A stretch of 64,000 nucleotides of DNA from Streptomyces graminofaciens (GTDB lineage Bacteria; Actinomycetota; Actinomycetes; Streptomycetales; Streptomycetaceae): NCBI RefSeq assembly GCF_030294945.1, contig NZ_AP018448.1:8776501-8840500 (forward strand), given 5' to 3'. Below, one piece after another: positions 26,550 to 36,017 of this stretch. A model generated the notes under the pieces. The model was given only the letters and a program-made list of their open reading frames with translations. It ran no database searches and was not told the origin of the DNA. A program made the position numbers and the translations under genes. Positions within the stretch are counted from its first letter, which is position 1, and each line of letters begins with the position of its first letter.

Positions 26550-27779
26550 ATGACCCAGCACGCGGACTCCCCGCCGGCCGACGCATCGTCCCCTGCACGC
26601 GAGCGAGGTGAGCCCTCGACCGGAGCGCCCTCGACCGGAGCGCCCGGCGTGGGCCGGCTGGTCGGACTGGACCTGGCCCGGGGCCTGGCCGTCTTCGGTA
26701 TGTACGCGGTCCATGTGGGCCCGGCCCCGAGCCAAGGCGGTGTCATCGGCTTCCTGATGGAGCTGGCGCAAGGCCGCTCCTCCGCCCTGTTCGCCGTCCT
26801 GGCCGGCTTCGCGGTCGCCCTCATCACCGGGCGCCGCACGCCGAAGACCGGGCTGGCCGGCCGTCAGGCCGTGGCCAAGGTCGTCATCCGGGCCGTGATC
26901 CTGCTGGCCCTCGGCACCGCCCTGACCATGACCGGCACCCCGGTCGTGCCGATCCTCGCCTTCTACGGACTCTTCTTCCTGCTCGTGCTGCCGCTGTACC
27001 GGCTGGGCGCGGGGCCGCTGGCGCTGATCGCCGCGGGTTGGGCCCTGGTGGGCCCGCAGTTGCTCTACCTGCTGAAGCCGGTGGTCGGCGACCGCGCATT
27101 CCCCACCTTCGGCCAGGCCGACGGCATCGTCTCGCTGCTCTTCACCGGCGGCTACCCGGCCCTGACCTGGGTCCCGTTCGTCCTCGCCGGCATGGCTGTC
27201 GCCCGCCTCGACCTGGCCGCCACCGCCGTACGCATACGCCTCGCCCTCACCGGCGTCGCCCTCGCCGTGACCGGCTACGGCGGTTCCTGGCTGGCGCTGC
27301 ATCTCCTGCCCGGTGCCGCCGAAGCCGTCCGGGAAGCCGCAGGGGGGCCGGGCATGTCGTCCATGTCGTCCATGTCGTCCGCACCGCCCGGCAGCGCTGG
27401 CATCTTCGGCGACACCCCCGCCGGGATGCTGGTCGCCTCCCCGCACAGCGAGGCGACCCTGTCCATCGTGGGCAACACCGGTGTGGCGATCCTGGTGCTG
27501 ACCGCGTGCCTGGCCGCCATGGACGCCTTCCCCCGGCTGCGGCGTCTGGCCAAGCCCGTCATCGCGGTCGGCTCGATGTCGCTGACCGCGTACGTCTACC
27601 ACATCGTCGCCATCTGGCTCCTGGACACCGAGGCCCAGAGCATCCCGCCCCTGTACATCCTGCTCGGCTTCATCGCGTCCGTCACAGTCCTCGCCACCAT
27701 CTGGTCCCGCTTCTTCCAGCGAGGGCCGCTCGAATGGCTGATGGGCAGGGCGACCGGGATCGCTCGGCGCATCCGATGA
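26550..27779 (+). CDS. DUF418 polytopic membrane protein, copy 2
   Basis: This 409-residue membrane protein is clearly paralogous to the gene at 20772. It shares [80 protein letters not shown] and IWSRFFQRGPLEWLM. A Pro/Ser-rich N-tail contains GAPSTGAP repeats. An insert at about residues 269-277 is encoded by three exact 9-bp units (27354-27380, Met-Ser-Ser x3). ATG 26550 was chosen; ATG 26520 is a possible earlier start. It is divergent from the two-component operon, and regulation by it is inferred. Confidence 0.88.
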   Translation: MTQHADSPPADASSPARERGEPSTGAPSTGAPGVGRLVGLDLARGLAVFGMYAVHVGPAPSQGGVIGFLMELAQGRSSALFAVLAGFAVALITGRRTPKTGLAGRQAVAKVVIRAVILLALGTALTMTGTPVVPILAFYGLFFLLVLPLYRLGAGPLALIAAGWALVGPQLLYLLKPVVGDRAFPTFGQADGIVSLLFTGGYPALTWVPFVLAGMAVARLDLAATAVRIRLALTGVALAVTGYGGSWLALHLLPGAAEAVREAAGGPGMSSMSSMSSAPPGSAGIFGDTPAGMLVASPHSEATLSIVGNTGVAILVLTACLAAMDAFPRLRRLAKPVIAVGSMSLTAYVYHIVAIWLLDTEAQSIPPLYILLGFIASVTVLATIWSRFFQRGPLEWLMGRATGIARRIR

Positions 27780-28286
27780 GAGGAATCCGAAGCGGCGCGG
27801 GCCGCGAGACCGCGACCCAGTCCCACCCGTCGCCCGATTACGCAGATCGCTCCGGCCAACCCGCGGCGAGGTCGGGGCGGTGTGTGACGGTCAGTCACCG
27901 GGCGCTGGGCAACGGCTGGAATCGCCGGTCTGCTGCCGCGGCCGGAGCCGAGCGCCGGGGAAACGGCCTTTCCCGCAAACGGCCCGAGCGGATCGCGGCA
28001 TCTGCTCACCTCGCCGAGAGCCGCCGACCGCTCCGACCGCTCCGACCGCTCGGCGCAAGCAACTCGCGGGTCGGCCGCTGAACAAGCTTGACTCTTGCGG
28101 GCCTGCTGTCACCGCCTCCCGGGGCCACGCCCGAGATCCACCACCGCCCGAACGATGTCAAACGAACTCTCGCCCTGGGCCACCCTTCGGCAGTAGCGAC
28201 CACCCCATGATCTTCTTCAGGCCGCGCAGAGGCAGTCCGGAGCGCGCGGCCGTCCCGTTCGTCGCCGGACCGGAGCGCGGCTGTCA
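27780..28286. other. 507-bp gap without a supported gene
   Basis: The convergent ends of DUF418 copy 2 (plus) and the Lrp gene (minus) enclose this region. No frame has convincing codon bias or a domain. A CTCCGACCG direct repeat (about 28032-28051) is present. I see no clean terminator hairpin. Confidence 0.4.
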
Positions 28287-29279
28287 TCAGGGTGCCGGAT
28301 GGACGAGGCGGCCGTGGAAGATGAGCGAGGCGGCCTGTTTCAGGCGGCGGACGCGGATGCTGACCTCGTAGGCGTCGATGCCGTCGACGGTGGCGACGCG
28401 GGTGGTGAGATAGCGGTAGAAGTCCTCGGCGTCGCGGCAGATGACGGTGACCATCAGGTTGTGCCGTCCGCTGACGGCGCCGCAGAAGGCGACCTCGGCG
28501 TGCCGGGCGAGTTCCTCGCCGGCCTGTTCGATGCGGGCGGGGGCGACGCGCAGCCAGAGGGTGGCGTTGAGGGCATGGCCGAGGCGTTCGGGCAGCAGAT
28601 CGACGTCGTGGACGAGCGTGCCCGAGGTCTCCAGGGCCTCCAGACGGCGGGCGACGCGCGCGTTGGACCAGCCGGTGAGCTCGGCGAGGCGGGTGTGGGT
28701 GGTACGGCCGTCCTCGGCGAGGGCGGCCAACAGCGGGGCGTCCTCGTCCGTAGGGGTCTGGAGGGGGCCGGTGGGGACGGGGGGCCCGTCGCCGGTGAGC
28801 TGTCGTACCTGGTCGGGGGTGAGGCCGGCGCCGTAGCCGGTCCATTCGCTGGTCCCGGTCTCGCCGAAGGTGTGCAGGACCAGGTCGATGCCGACGTCGA
28901 GGACAGAGGCCGAGCGGGGCAGTTGGCGCAGCAGGACGTCGTCGCGTTCGGCCTCCACGGGGGAGCGGATCACGCAGATGATCTCCGAGCCGCCGGAGGC
29001 CAGGTTGGCGTAGGCGATGTCCGGACGCTTGGCCAGGGAGTCCGCCAGTGGACCGACCCGGTCGGGGCGGGAACGGATGCGGGCCACCCACTGGGCCTGC
29101 CCGTGCACCGCCGGGGCGACCAGACCGACCACCCGCATCACGCCGCTGCGGCGCAGCGCGTGGTAACGCCGGGCGGCCGTCTGTTCAGACACCCCGGTCA
29201 CCTCGCCGATGCGCCGGAACGGGGCACGGGGCGCACACTGCAGCGCGTGGAGGATTTTTCTGTCCACAGCGTCAATCAT
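28287..29279 (-). CDS. Double-module Lrp/AsnC-family regulator
   Basis: This 330-residue protein is made of two tandem Lrp/AsnC units. HTH 1 is IDAVDRKILHALQCAPRAPF plus GVSEQTAARRYHALRRSGVM; a first ligand (RAM) domain follows to about 150. HTH 2 (APLLAALAEDGRTTHTRLAE, SNARVARRLEALETSGTL) and a second RAM domain (YEVSIRVRRLKQAASLIFHG) complete it. ATG 29279 fits the family start; the frame extends upstream to 29327. Double Lrp regulators are common in actinomycetes and often govern the divergent gene, here the LigM-like/MFS pair. Confidence 0.9.
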   Translation of the reverse strand: MIDAVDRKILHALQCAPRAPFRRIGEVTGVSEQTAARRYHALRRSGVMRVVGLVAPAVHGQAQWVARIRSRPDRVGPLADSLAKRPDIAYANLASGGSEIICVIRSPVEAERDDVLLRQLPRSASVLDVGIDLVLHTFGETGTSEWTGYGAGLTPDQVRQLTGDGPPVPTGPLQTPTDEDAPLLAALAEDGRTTHTRLAELTGWSNARVARRLEALETSGTLVHDVDLLPERLGHALNATLWLRVAPARIEQAGEELARHAEVAFCGAVSGRHNLMVTVICRDAEDFYRYLTTRVATVDGIDAYEVSIRVRRLKQAASLIFHGRLVHPAP

Positions 29280-29402
29280 GCTGGGAGTCTTACACGTACT
29301 CCTCGTCGCGTAGAGGTTTTTGTTCACTTCGGGCTGCTGGGTTCATGGTCGAAGGCTACGAGGCGGATGCTGGTCAGGTCCTGAAGAAAGGACGTGACTC
29401 CC

Positions 29403-29627
29403 ATGAGCACGCGGCTGGCACCGGCAGCGGCCTGCATCGGCACGTTCGTCGTGCTGATGCACCTCACCACGGCGGGCGTGGTCCCGGCCCACCGGGCGGC
29501 GCTCCCGCGCACCGGTCCCTCCCACACCCATCGGGTGGTCGGCGTGAGGCCCCCGGCCCCCGCGGCGGTGCTGCTCCGGGCAGTCTGCGGGCCGACTGCC
29601 CGGTGGGGCGTCGCTGCCGCTCCCTGA
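29403..29627 (+). CDS. Short ORF with hydrophobic N-terminus
   Basis: This 74-residue ORF has an ATG at 29403, AAAGGA about 10 bases upstream and strong third-position G/C. Residues 6-28 (LAPAAACIGTFVVLMHLTTA) look like the first membrane segment of an MFS transporter; the rest has no recognisable fold. It may be a truncated transporter start or a leader peptide before the demethylase-like gene 128 bp downstream. Confidence 0.35.
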   Translation: MSTRLAPAAACIGTFVVLMHLTTAGVVPAHRAALPRTGPSHTHRVVGVRPPAPAAVLLRAVCGPTARWGVAAAP

Positions 29628-29755
29628 CCGGCCCGGAGCGTCTTCCTCGCATCCCCCGAGGGCGCTCCGGGCCTCGGGCCCCGCTGCGCGGACGAGTCGG
29701 CCCGCACCATCGCTCACGAGCCGAGACCAACATCCCCAGAGAGGCATCCGCCCCC

Positions 29756-31075
29756 GTGGACTTCACTGTCGACGCCTTCCGCTCGACACCCCCGTTCGAC
29801 ATCCTCGCCAAGCTCTTCGGACAGCCGGAGCACACCGACTGGCTCGACGAGAGCATGTCGTGGAAGCGGACCTGTTACATCGGTGACTGGTCGTTCCTGC
29901 CGCAGACCCGCTTCCGCGGCCCCGGCGTGCCCGAGCTGTTCTCGGGGATCTCGGTGAACTCCTTCCGGAAATTCCCGGTGGGCGCCTCCAAGCACGTCGT
30001 GCAGACCGACGCGCACGGCCATGTCATCACCGAGGGCATCCTGACCCGGCTGGACGAGGAGGACCACGTGTTCCACGGGCCGGGCGGCGACTGGGCCCGG
30101 TACAACCTGGAGCACGGCGACTTCAAGGCAACCGCCGAGGACGAGGACTGGTTCGTGTACCAGGTCTCCGGCCCCGCGTCGATCCCGCTGCTGCTGGAAC
30201 TGACCAGCGACGATCGGCTGCTGGACACCCCGTACATGTACGCGGTGCCCATCACCCTCGCCGGGCACCGCGTCCGGGCGCTGCGACAGGGCATGGCCGG
30301 CGAGGTCGGATTCGAGCTGCAGGGCCCGCGAGAGATCGGCACCGCCGTGTACGACACGGTTGTCGAGGCCGGACAGAAGTACGGCATCCGCCGCCTGGGC
30401 AACCGGGCCGCGCCCCTGAACCATCTGGAGAACGCCGTCCCCACCCGGAACCTGGACTATCTGCCCGCCCTGTACGAGCCCGAGCAGGCCGACTTCCTCG
30501 CCCACCTGCTCAGCTCGCCGTGGCACATCCCGAGGGCGTACCTCGCCGGCAGCTTCCAGGGCGAGTCGCTGCGCGACTACTACCGCGACCCGGTGGAGCT
30601 CGGCTGGACCCGGCAGATCAGCTTCGACCACGCCTTCCTCGGGGACACGGCGCTGCGCGAGAAACTGGCCCGGCCCGCCCGGGTCCTGCGCACCCTGGTC
30701 TGGAACAGCGAGGACGTGCTCGACGTGCACCGCTCGCTCTACGGCGACGGCCCGCACCACACCTTCATGGACATGCCCCGTGACCTGCGCGGCCACCTGT
30801 GGGTGGACCGGGTCGAGCGCGACGGCGTCCTCGTCGGCACGGCCACCCAGCGCGGCTACAGCCACCACTTCCGCCAGATGCTGTCCCTGTCCGTGCTGAA
30901 CACCGCCGACGCCGAGATCGGCGCACAGGTCGAGGTCGTCTGGGGCGACCCGGGGGACCCGGTCAAGCGGATCCGGGCCACCGTCGCGCAGGCCCCGTAC
31001 AAGCCTGTGCGCTCCCGTGTCGACCTGCGCCTCCATCTGGCCCACTACCGGGCCGAGTTCGGATCGGTCGCGTAA
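29756..31075 (+). CDS. GcvT/LigM-like tetrahydrofolate-dependent demethylase
   Basis: This 439-residue cytoplasmic protein is of the aminomethyltransferase (GcvT) fold. Members transfer a methyl or methylene group to tetrahydrofolate; LigM-type ones O-demethylate vanillate-like aromatics and DmdA demethylates DMSP. Visible parts are TPPFDILAKLFGQPEHTDWL, the folate-site-like RQGMAGEVGFELQGPREIG and the C-terminal barrel ATQRGYSHHFRQMLSLSVL. The GTG at 29756 is used; GAGAGG lies about 12 bases before. It is followed after 162 bp by an MFS transporter and is divergent from an Lrp regulator, which suggests uptake and demethylation of a methoxylated or methylated substrate. Confidence 0.82.
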   Translation: MDFTVDAFRSTPPFDILAKLFGQPEHTDWLDESMSWKRTCYIGDWSFLPQTRFRGPGVPELFSGISVNSFRKFPVGASKHVVQTDAHGHVITEGILTRLDEEDHVFHGPGGDWARYNLEHGDFKATAEDEDWFVYQVSGPASIPLLLELTSDDRLLDTPYMYAVPITLAGHRVRALRQGMAGEVGFELQGPREIGTAVYDTVVEAGQKYGIRRLGNRAAPLNHLENAVPTRNLDYLPALYEPEQADFLAHLLSSPWHIPRAYLAGSFQGESLRDYYRDPVELGWTRQISFDHAFLGDTALREKLARPARVLRTLVWNSEDVLDVHRSLYGDGPHHTFMDMPRDLRGHLWVDRVERDGVLVGTATQRGYSHHFRQMLSLSVLNTADAEIGAQVEVVWGDPGDPVKRIRATVAQAPYKPVRSRVDLRLHLAHYRAEFGSVA

Positions 31076-31237
31076 GCCGCGGAGACCCCCACCCACCGAC
31101 GCCTGCGGGACGCCACCGGCAACATCCCGCAGGTCAGGGCTGCCCACCCCAGGTACGGCAGCCCAGTGCACCAACCCCTGCCCCACCCGACCGACCGCGG
31201 CACCACCACGCCGCACGGGAGAAAGCGGAGAATTTCC

Positions 31238-32881
31238 GTGAACGCCACCACAACGGCGATCAGGCCGACCGACCGGCGGGCGGCCACCGTCGTCGCGGCC
31301 TGCCTCGGCGTGTTCGTCGCCTACCTGCCGATCACCACGGTCGCCGTCAGCCTGCCCGCCATCCAGCGGGCACTGCACACCTCGACCGCCCAACTGTCCT
31401 GGGTCCAGGACGCATTCGTCCTGCCCATGGCCGCCTTCATCCTCACCGCCGGCGTCTTCGGCGACGTCCACGGCCGCAAGAAGGTCTTCCAGGCGGGCCT
31501 GTTCTGCTGCGCGGCGGGCGCGGCGGTCGCCCTGTGCGCGCACAACATCCAGACCCTGTGGGCCGGGCAGGCCCTCGCCGGCCTGGGCTCGGCCGCGCTG
31601 CTGCCCACCACGCTGGCCCTGATCAGCCACGCGGTGCCCGACTTCCGGGAGCGCGGCAAGTTCATCGGCATGTGGGCCATGGCCATGCTCGCGGCCCTGG
31701 CCGTGGGCCCGGTCATCGCCGGTGTCATCCTCGACCACTTCGCCTGGCGCTGGATCTACCTGCTGTCCGTCCCCCTCCCGCTGCTCGCGATGGCCGTCGC
31801 CGCCCCGCTGCTGACCGACTCGCGTGCCCCGCACGGACGCAAGCTCGACTGGCCCGGCCAGATCACCGCGGCCGTGGGCATCACGGCGCTCGTCTACGGC
31901 GTGATCGAGGGCGGCGCCGACTCCTTCACCACTCCCAAGGTGGTCGTCGCCCTCGCGCTGGGCGTCGTCGCGCTGGGCGCCTTCGTGCTGGTGGAGCGGC
32001 GCAGCGCCGGCCCCATGCTGGACCTGGCGGTGTTCCGCAGCGCGGCCTTCACCGCCACCGCCCTGGTCGCCCTGATCACCTTCCTCGGGCTGATCGGCTT
32101 CTTCTTCGTGCTCAGCCTGTACTTCGGCATGGTCCAACAGCTCGACACCCTGGAAGCCGGCGCGCGGCTGCTGCTCGTCCCCGTCGCCGCGATCGTGGCG
32201 GGAGCCCCGGCCGGACGGCTCATGCACCGCGTGCCGGCCCGCTGGATGATCACCGTCGGCCTGCTCCTGATCGCCGGGCCACTGCTGGCCATGACGAACC
32301 TCGACGCCGACACCTCCTACGGCTCGATCGCCTGGCGGCTGATCGTGCTGGGCGTCGGCCTCGGACTCGTCACCACGCCGATGACGGCCACGGCCGTCGC
32401 CGCCGTCCCGCACCAGCTGGCGGGCATGGCCTCGGCCGCCAACAACGCCTTCCGCCAGGTCGGCGGCGCGCTCGGCCCGGCCGTCCTCGGAGCCCTGCTG
32501 TCCACCCGAGCCGTGCACACCCTGCCCGGCCACCTCGCCGACGCCGGTGTGACCGGCAGCCAGGCCCACACCATCGTGTCCACCGCCAAGGAGGGCGGCC
32601 TGGGCGCGGTCGCCGGGATGAACCTCGGCTCCACAGCCGGTCAGGTCTACGGCGCCTTGGGCGAGTCCCTCCTCGACGGCATGCGGCTGTGCCTCGTGGT
32701 GGCCGCCACGCTGGCGGTGCTCGCCGCAGCATGCGCCGTCGTCCTGCTGCGCCCCCCGAAGCAGCAGGTCACGGACGGCGCGGCGAAGACCGGGAGCACG
32801 GCGCGGCATGGTCGCCCGGACGCCACCGGCGAGAACGCTCAGGCCGGCACGGCCCAACCCCTGGGACACCAGCGCGCCTGA
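31238..32881 (+). CDS. MFS transporter, 14-TM DHA2 family
   Basis: This 547-residue membrane transporter has about 14 hydrophobic segments and motif A-like GDVHGRKKVFQAGL after TM2, plus motif C-like GPVIAGVILDHFAWRWIYLL. GTG 31238 follows GGAG by 7 bases. The C-tail is polar. DHA2 members export drugs or carry small acids. Its position behind the LigM-like gene suggests transport of the methylated substrate or product. A strong hairpin follows directly. Confidence 0.9.
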   Translation: MNATTTAIRPTDRRAATVVAACLGVFVAYLPITTVAVSLPAIQRALHTSTAQLSWVQDAFVLPMAAFILTAGVFGDVHGRKKVFQAGLFCCAAGAAVALCAHNIQTLWAGQALAGLGSAALLPTTLALISHAVPDFRERGKFIGMWAMAMLAALAVGPVIAGVILDHFAWRWIYLLSVPLPLLAMAVAAPLLTDSRAPHGRKLDWPGQITAAVGITALVYGVIEGGADSFTTPKVVVALALGVVALGAFVLVERRSAGPMLDLAVFRSAAFTATALVALITFLGLIGFFFVLSLYFGMVQQLDTLEAGARLLLVPVAAIVAGAPAGRLMHRVPARWMITVGLLLIAGPLLAMTNLDADTSYGSIAWRLIVLGVGLGLVTTPMTATAVAAVPHQLAGMASAANNAFRQVGGALGPAVLGALLSTRAVHTLPGHLADAGVTGSQAHTIVSTAKEGGLGAVAGMNLGSTAGQVYGALGESLLDGMRLCLVVAATLAVLAAACAVVLLRPPKQQVTDGAAKTGSTARHGRPDATGENAQAGTAQPLGHQRA

Positions 32882-32894
32882 CCGGTCGACGAGA

Positions 32895-32951
32895 GGGGAG
32901 GGGCATCGTCCGCGCCGGTCAGGTAACGAGCCGCGGACGATGCCCCTCCCC
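32895..32951. terminator. 20-bp-stem terminator
   Basis: 32895-32914 pairs perfectly with 32932-32951 (core GGGGCATCGTCCGCG / CGCGGACGATGCCCC) around a 17-base loop, 13 bases after the MFS stop. It closes the demethylase-MFS unit. Confidence 0.9.
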
Positions 32952-33208
32952 GGCCGGTGGTCGGGCAATCCGCCGACGGAGGGGTGTAGACGCGGCGTAC
33001 CCCGCCTGACCGGCAAAACGTCGTGAACGGACGCTGATCGCCGCCGTGCTGCGAACTTCCGGCGGGGAGCCCCGAGAGAGTCCTTGGCGGCCGTTGGAAG
33101 AGCGGCCGGGTGCCGTTTGGCGGCGTTCTGGGCATGAGTGACGTCGGGGCGGCGGTAGCGCGTTCGGGGACGGCGCGGCTGCTGCAGCGGAGGACCAGGG
33201 GGCGGTCG

Positions 33209-35905
33209 ATGACGGTCGAGGAGCTCGTGGCGGCAGTGGTCGCCTTGGCGATCGTGTCTGCGAAGAGGCTGGGTGCCGGTCTGGCGGATCGCGCGATGGA
33301 GGGTGTGGAGCAGTCGGTGGCCGACCGGCTGGGGCGGCTGTACCGGTGGATCGCCGGACGGCTGCCCGGTGAGGAGGGCGCGGCCGTGGTTGAGGAGGCG
33401 GGCCGTTCTCCTGCCGCACAGGCTCTGCTGCGACGGCGGCTGGTACTGGCTCTGGGTGAGGATCCTTCAGGAGTCGAGGAGCTGCGGGTGCTGCTGTCGC
33501 CGCACGCGCCGGTCCTCGCCCATGGCGATTTCCTTCTCCTGGAACCGTCCGGCATCCCGCGTCAGCTGCCCCTGGCGGTGGCGGATTTCACCGGTCGAGA
33601 CCAGGAGCTGGCGCGGCTGGTGGAGGCTGCCGAGCGTCCGGGCGTGGGCAGGGTGTGCCTGGTGCACGGTCCGGGCGGGATCGGCAAGACGGCGATCGTG
33701 GTGCAGGCTGCTCATCGGCTGATGTCGTCTTTCCCCGACGGTCAGCTTTTCGTCGACCTGAACGGGGCGGAGGAACGTCCTGCTGCCGTGGGCGAGGTTC
33801 TGGGCGACTTCCTGGTGGCTCTGGGAGTAGCGCGCGGAAGGATCCCCGACGATGAGGCTGGACGGACACGGCAGTTCCGGACGGAGTTGGCCGACCGGCG
33901 TGTCCTGATCGTTCTGGACAACGCGGCCGGTGAACAACAGGTGGGTGCCCTGATACCGGGTGGGTCTTCGTGCGCTGTACTGATCACCAGTCGCCAGGGC
34001 CTTGCCACGCTGGCCGTGGATGAGCGCGTCGCATTGTCGGGGTTGGACGAGGGCACCGCCTGGGATCTGTTGAGACGGATCGGCGGCGGGGACCGGGTGG
34101 ACGAGGACCCCGAATCAGGTCGCGACGTGGTCCGCCTGTGCGGCGGGCTCCCGCTGGCCCTGCGCATCGCGGGAGCGCGGCTGGCCACGTTTCCCGCGCG
34201 TACCGTGGGCTCGTTTGCCCGCGATCTCGCCGACGACCACCGGCGGCTGGATGTGCTGAGCCTGGGCGAGCGCAGCGTGCGCGCGGTCTTCCGCGCTGGT
34301 TATCAGGCGCTCACGCCGTTGCAGCAGCGTGCGTTCAGGCTGGTGTCAGCCCTGGACACTCCCGACCTGCCGGCCTGGGCGCTGTCGCCTTTGCTGGACG
34401 TGGACGCCGATGCGGCCGACGCGTGCCTGGAGGGACTGTTGCTGGCGCATCTCGTCCAGGCTCGCCGCGGCGAGGCAGGCGGCCAGCGCATCGTGCTGCA
34501 CGATCTCGCGCGCGGGTTCTCCAAGGAACGAGCGGCCGAGCAGCCGGGGGACGAGTCCGACAGTGCCGTGCGGCGTCTGCTGGGTGCTCTCCTCAGCGCG
34601 GCCGACGCGGCCGACGCGCAGCTACGGCCGGCCGGTGCCCGGCACAGCGGCCGTGACGGGGCGGTCCGCCGCCCGCCGCCGGACGACGCTGTGGCGGGTG
34701 ATGTGGGGGAGGCCGTCGAGTGGTTCGAAGCCGAGCGTGTCGTGCTGGTGGCAGCTGTCGCCCATGCTCACGCTCGCGGGTGGTGGGACCTGTGCTGGGA
34801 GATCACCGACGCGATGAGTATCGCTCTTGAGCATCAGTGGCGCTGGGACATCAGCAGCCAGGTCCATGAGCTCGCTCTGGACGCGGCCGACCGTCTGGGG
34901 GACGGTCGGGCCCGTGCCGCGCTGCTGCGCAACCTCGGCGAAGCCTTGCGCGACAGTGGCAGTGACGTGGTCAGGGCCGCAGAGTGCTTCAGCGAAGCGA
35001 TCGCTCTCTTCCACGGCTCGGGCGACGCACACGGCGAAAGCGATGCCCTGGGCAACCTGGGGATCCTGCAGCGCCAGCAGGGCGAACTGCGGGAAGCCGC
35101 GCGAACGCTCACCGCGGCCGAGACGCTCTTCAGGGCCCTTCCGCTTGAGCGCGGGCTGGCCTGGGCCCTGCGGGAAAAGGCGGTGATCAGCCGACACCAC
35201 GCTGACTACACCCAAGCCCTCGCTCAACTCGACGAAGCGCAGGCCCTGTTCGCCGCCAACGAGGAAACCCGCGGTATCGGCTGGATTCTGCGCACCCGCG
35301 CCGACACCGAGAAGGAGAGCACGGTCGGCGGCTGCCCGCTCCCTCGCCGCTGGTACGCAGGCCCCTGGCCCGGGCACCACGCCACGAGCCGTCCCGCACA
35401 GGATCCGCGATGGGCCGCGGCCCGCACCCACTACGAGCACGCCGCTCAGCTCCTGCACGCCGTCCGGGACCACCGCGGACTCACGTGGGCCACCCTGGGG
35501 CTGGCCGACATGGCGCTCCACGAGGGCGACCACACCGCCGCCGAACTGATCAGCCGCGCGCTTCAGGAGACCGACGCCTACGGCGACCATCGAGGCCGCA
35601 GCAGGGCACTGACCGTGCAAGCCCTGCTGCACGCCGAGGCGAACCGTCTCAGCGACGCCATCACGCTGGCAGAACAAGCCCTCGTCGGCCCCCGCGACCA
35701 CGCCGGCGCCGCTCAGGCCGGCTTCCGCCTTGCCCGCCTCTACGGCGCCGCCGGCCGGAACCACGACGTCCTCCACACCCTCCAGCAGTCCCGAACCCAT
35801 CACCACGCCGCCGGCATGCCCTTCCCCGACCTTGCCGACACCGAGCTCTCCAGGACACTCACCCGCCCCGCGCCCCGCGCCCGTCGCTTCCGCCGCCATC
35901 AGTGA
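33209..35905 (+). CDS. STAND/NB-ARC-type ATPase with TPR repeats
   Basis: This 898-residue signal-transduction ATPase has a hydrophobic N-terminal helix (EELVAAVVALAIVSAKRLGA) instead of a SARP DNA-binding domain. P-loop GPGGIGKTA lies near residue 155, Walker B RVLIVLDNA near 233, sensor ITSRQGL and GLPLALRIAG (NB-ARC GLPLA motif). TPR-like repeats fill residues 560-890 and end in an Arg-rich tail. ATG 33209 is chosen for its AGGGGG 6 bases upstream; the frame goes back to 33110. It is a stand-alone gene. AfsR-like regulation is possible, but without a DNA-binding domain a sensor or defence role is equally open. Confidence 0.85.
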   Translation: MTVEELVAAVVALAIVSAKRLGAGLADRAMEGVEQSVADRLGRLYRWIAGRLPGEEGAAVVEEAGRSPAAQALLRRRLVLALGEDPSGVEELRVLLSPHAPVLAHGDFLLLEPSGIPRQLPLAVADFTGRDQELARLVEAAERPGVGRVCLVHGPGGIGKTAIVVQAAHRLMSSFPDGQLFVDLNGAEERPAAVGEVLGDFLVALGVARGRIPDDEAGRTRQFRTELADRRVLIVLDNAAGEQQVGALIPGGSSCAVLITSRQGLATLAVDERVALSGLDEGTAWDLLRRIGGGDRVDEDPESGRDVVRLCGGLPLALRIAGARLATFPARTVGSFARDLADDHRRLDVLSLGERSVRAVFRAGYQALTPLQQRAFRLVSALDTPDLPAWALSPLLDVDADAADACLEGLLLAHLVQARRGEAGGQRIVLHDLARGFSKERAAEQPGDESDSAVRRLLGALLSAADAADAQLRPAGARHSGRDGAVRRPPPDDAVAGDVGEAVEWFEAERVVLVAAVAHAHARGWWDLCWEITDAMSIALEHQWRWDISSQVHELALDAADRLGDGRARAALLRNLGEALRDSGSDVVRAAECFSEAIALFHGSGDAHGESDALGNLGILQRQQGELREAARTLTAAETLFRALPLERGLAWALREKAVISRHHADYTQALAQLDEAQALFAANEETRGIGWILRTRADTEKESTVGGCPLPRRWYAGPWPGHHATSRPAQDPRWAAARTHYEHAAQLLHAVRDHRGLTWATLGLADMALHEGDHTAAELISRALQETDAYGDHRGRSRALTVQALLHAEANRLSDAITLAEQALVGPRDHAGAAQAGFRLARLYGAAGRNHDVLHTLQQSRTHHHAAGMPFPDLADTELSRTLTRPAPRARRFRRHQ

Positions 35906-35945
35906 TTCCTGCGGCTGGGCAGACCGCATGAAATCAGTGCGCTCC

Positions 35946-35987
35946 TTCAGCTCGGCCACTTCAGCTCGGCCACTTCAGCTCGGCCAC
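35946..35987. repeat. Three perfect 14-bp tandem units
   Basis: TTCAGCTCGGCCAC occurs three times head-to-tail, 41 bp after the STAND gene stop. There is no coding role. Confidence 0.85.
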
Positions 35988-36017
35988 TGATCGAGGTGAC
36001 CGACGTAGGCATCTGCC

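Noticed and set aside
29714..33016. 1100-codon open frame on the minus strand across the demethylase and MFS genes
   Set aside because: It is antisense to two well-supported genes, shows Gly/Arg/Gln-rich repetitive composition and no domain. Long open antisense frames are usual in DNA this GC-rich.
33110..33208. Earlier starts of the STAND gene
   Set aside because: Upstream residues are Arg/Gly-rich and without RBS, while ATG 33209 has AGGGGG 6 bases before.
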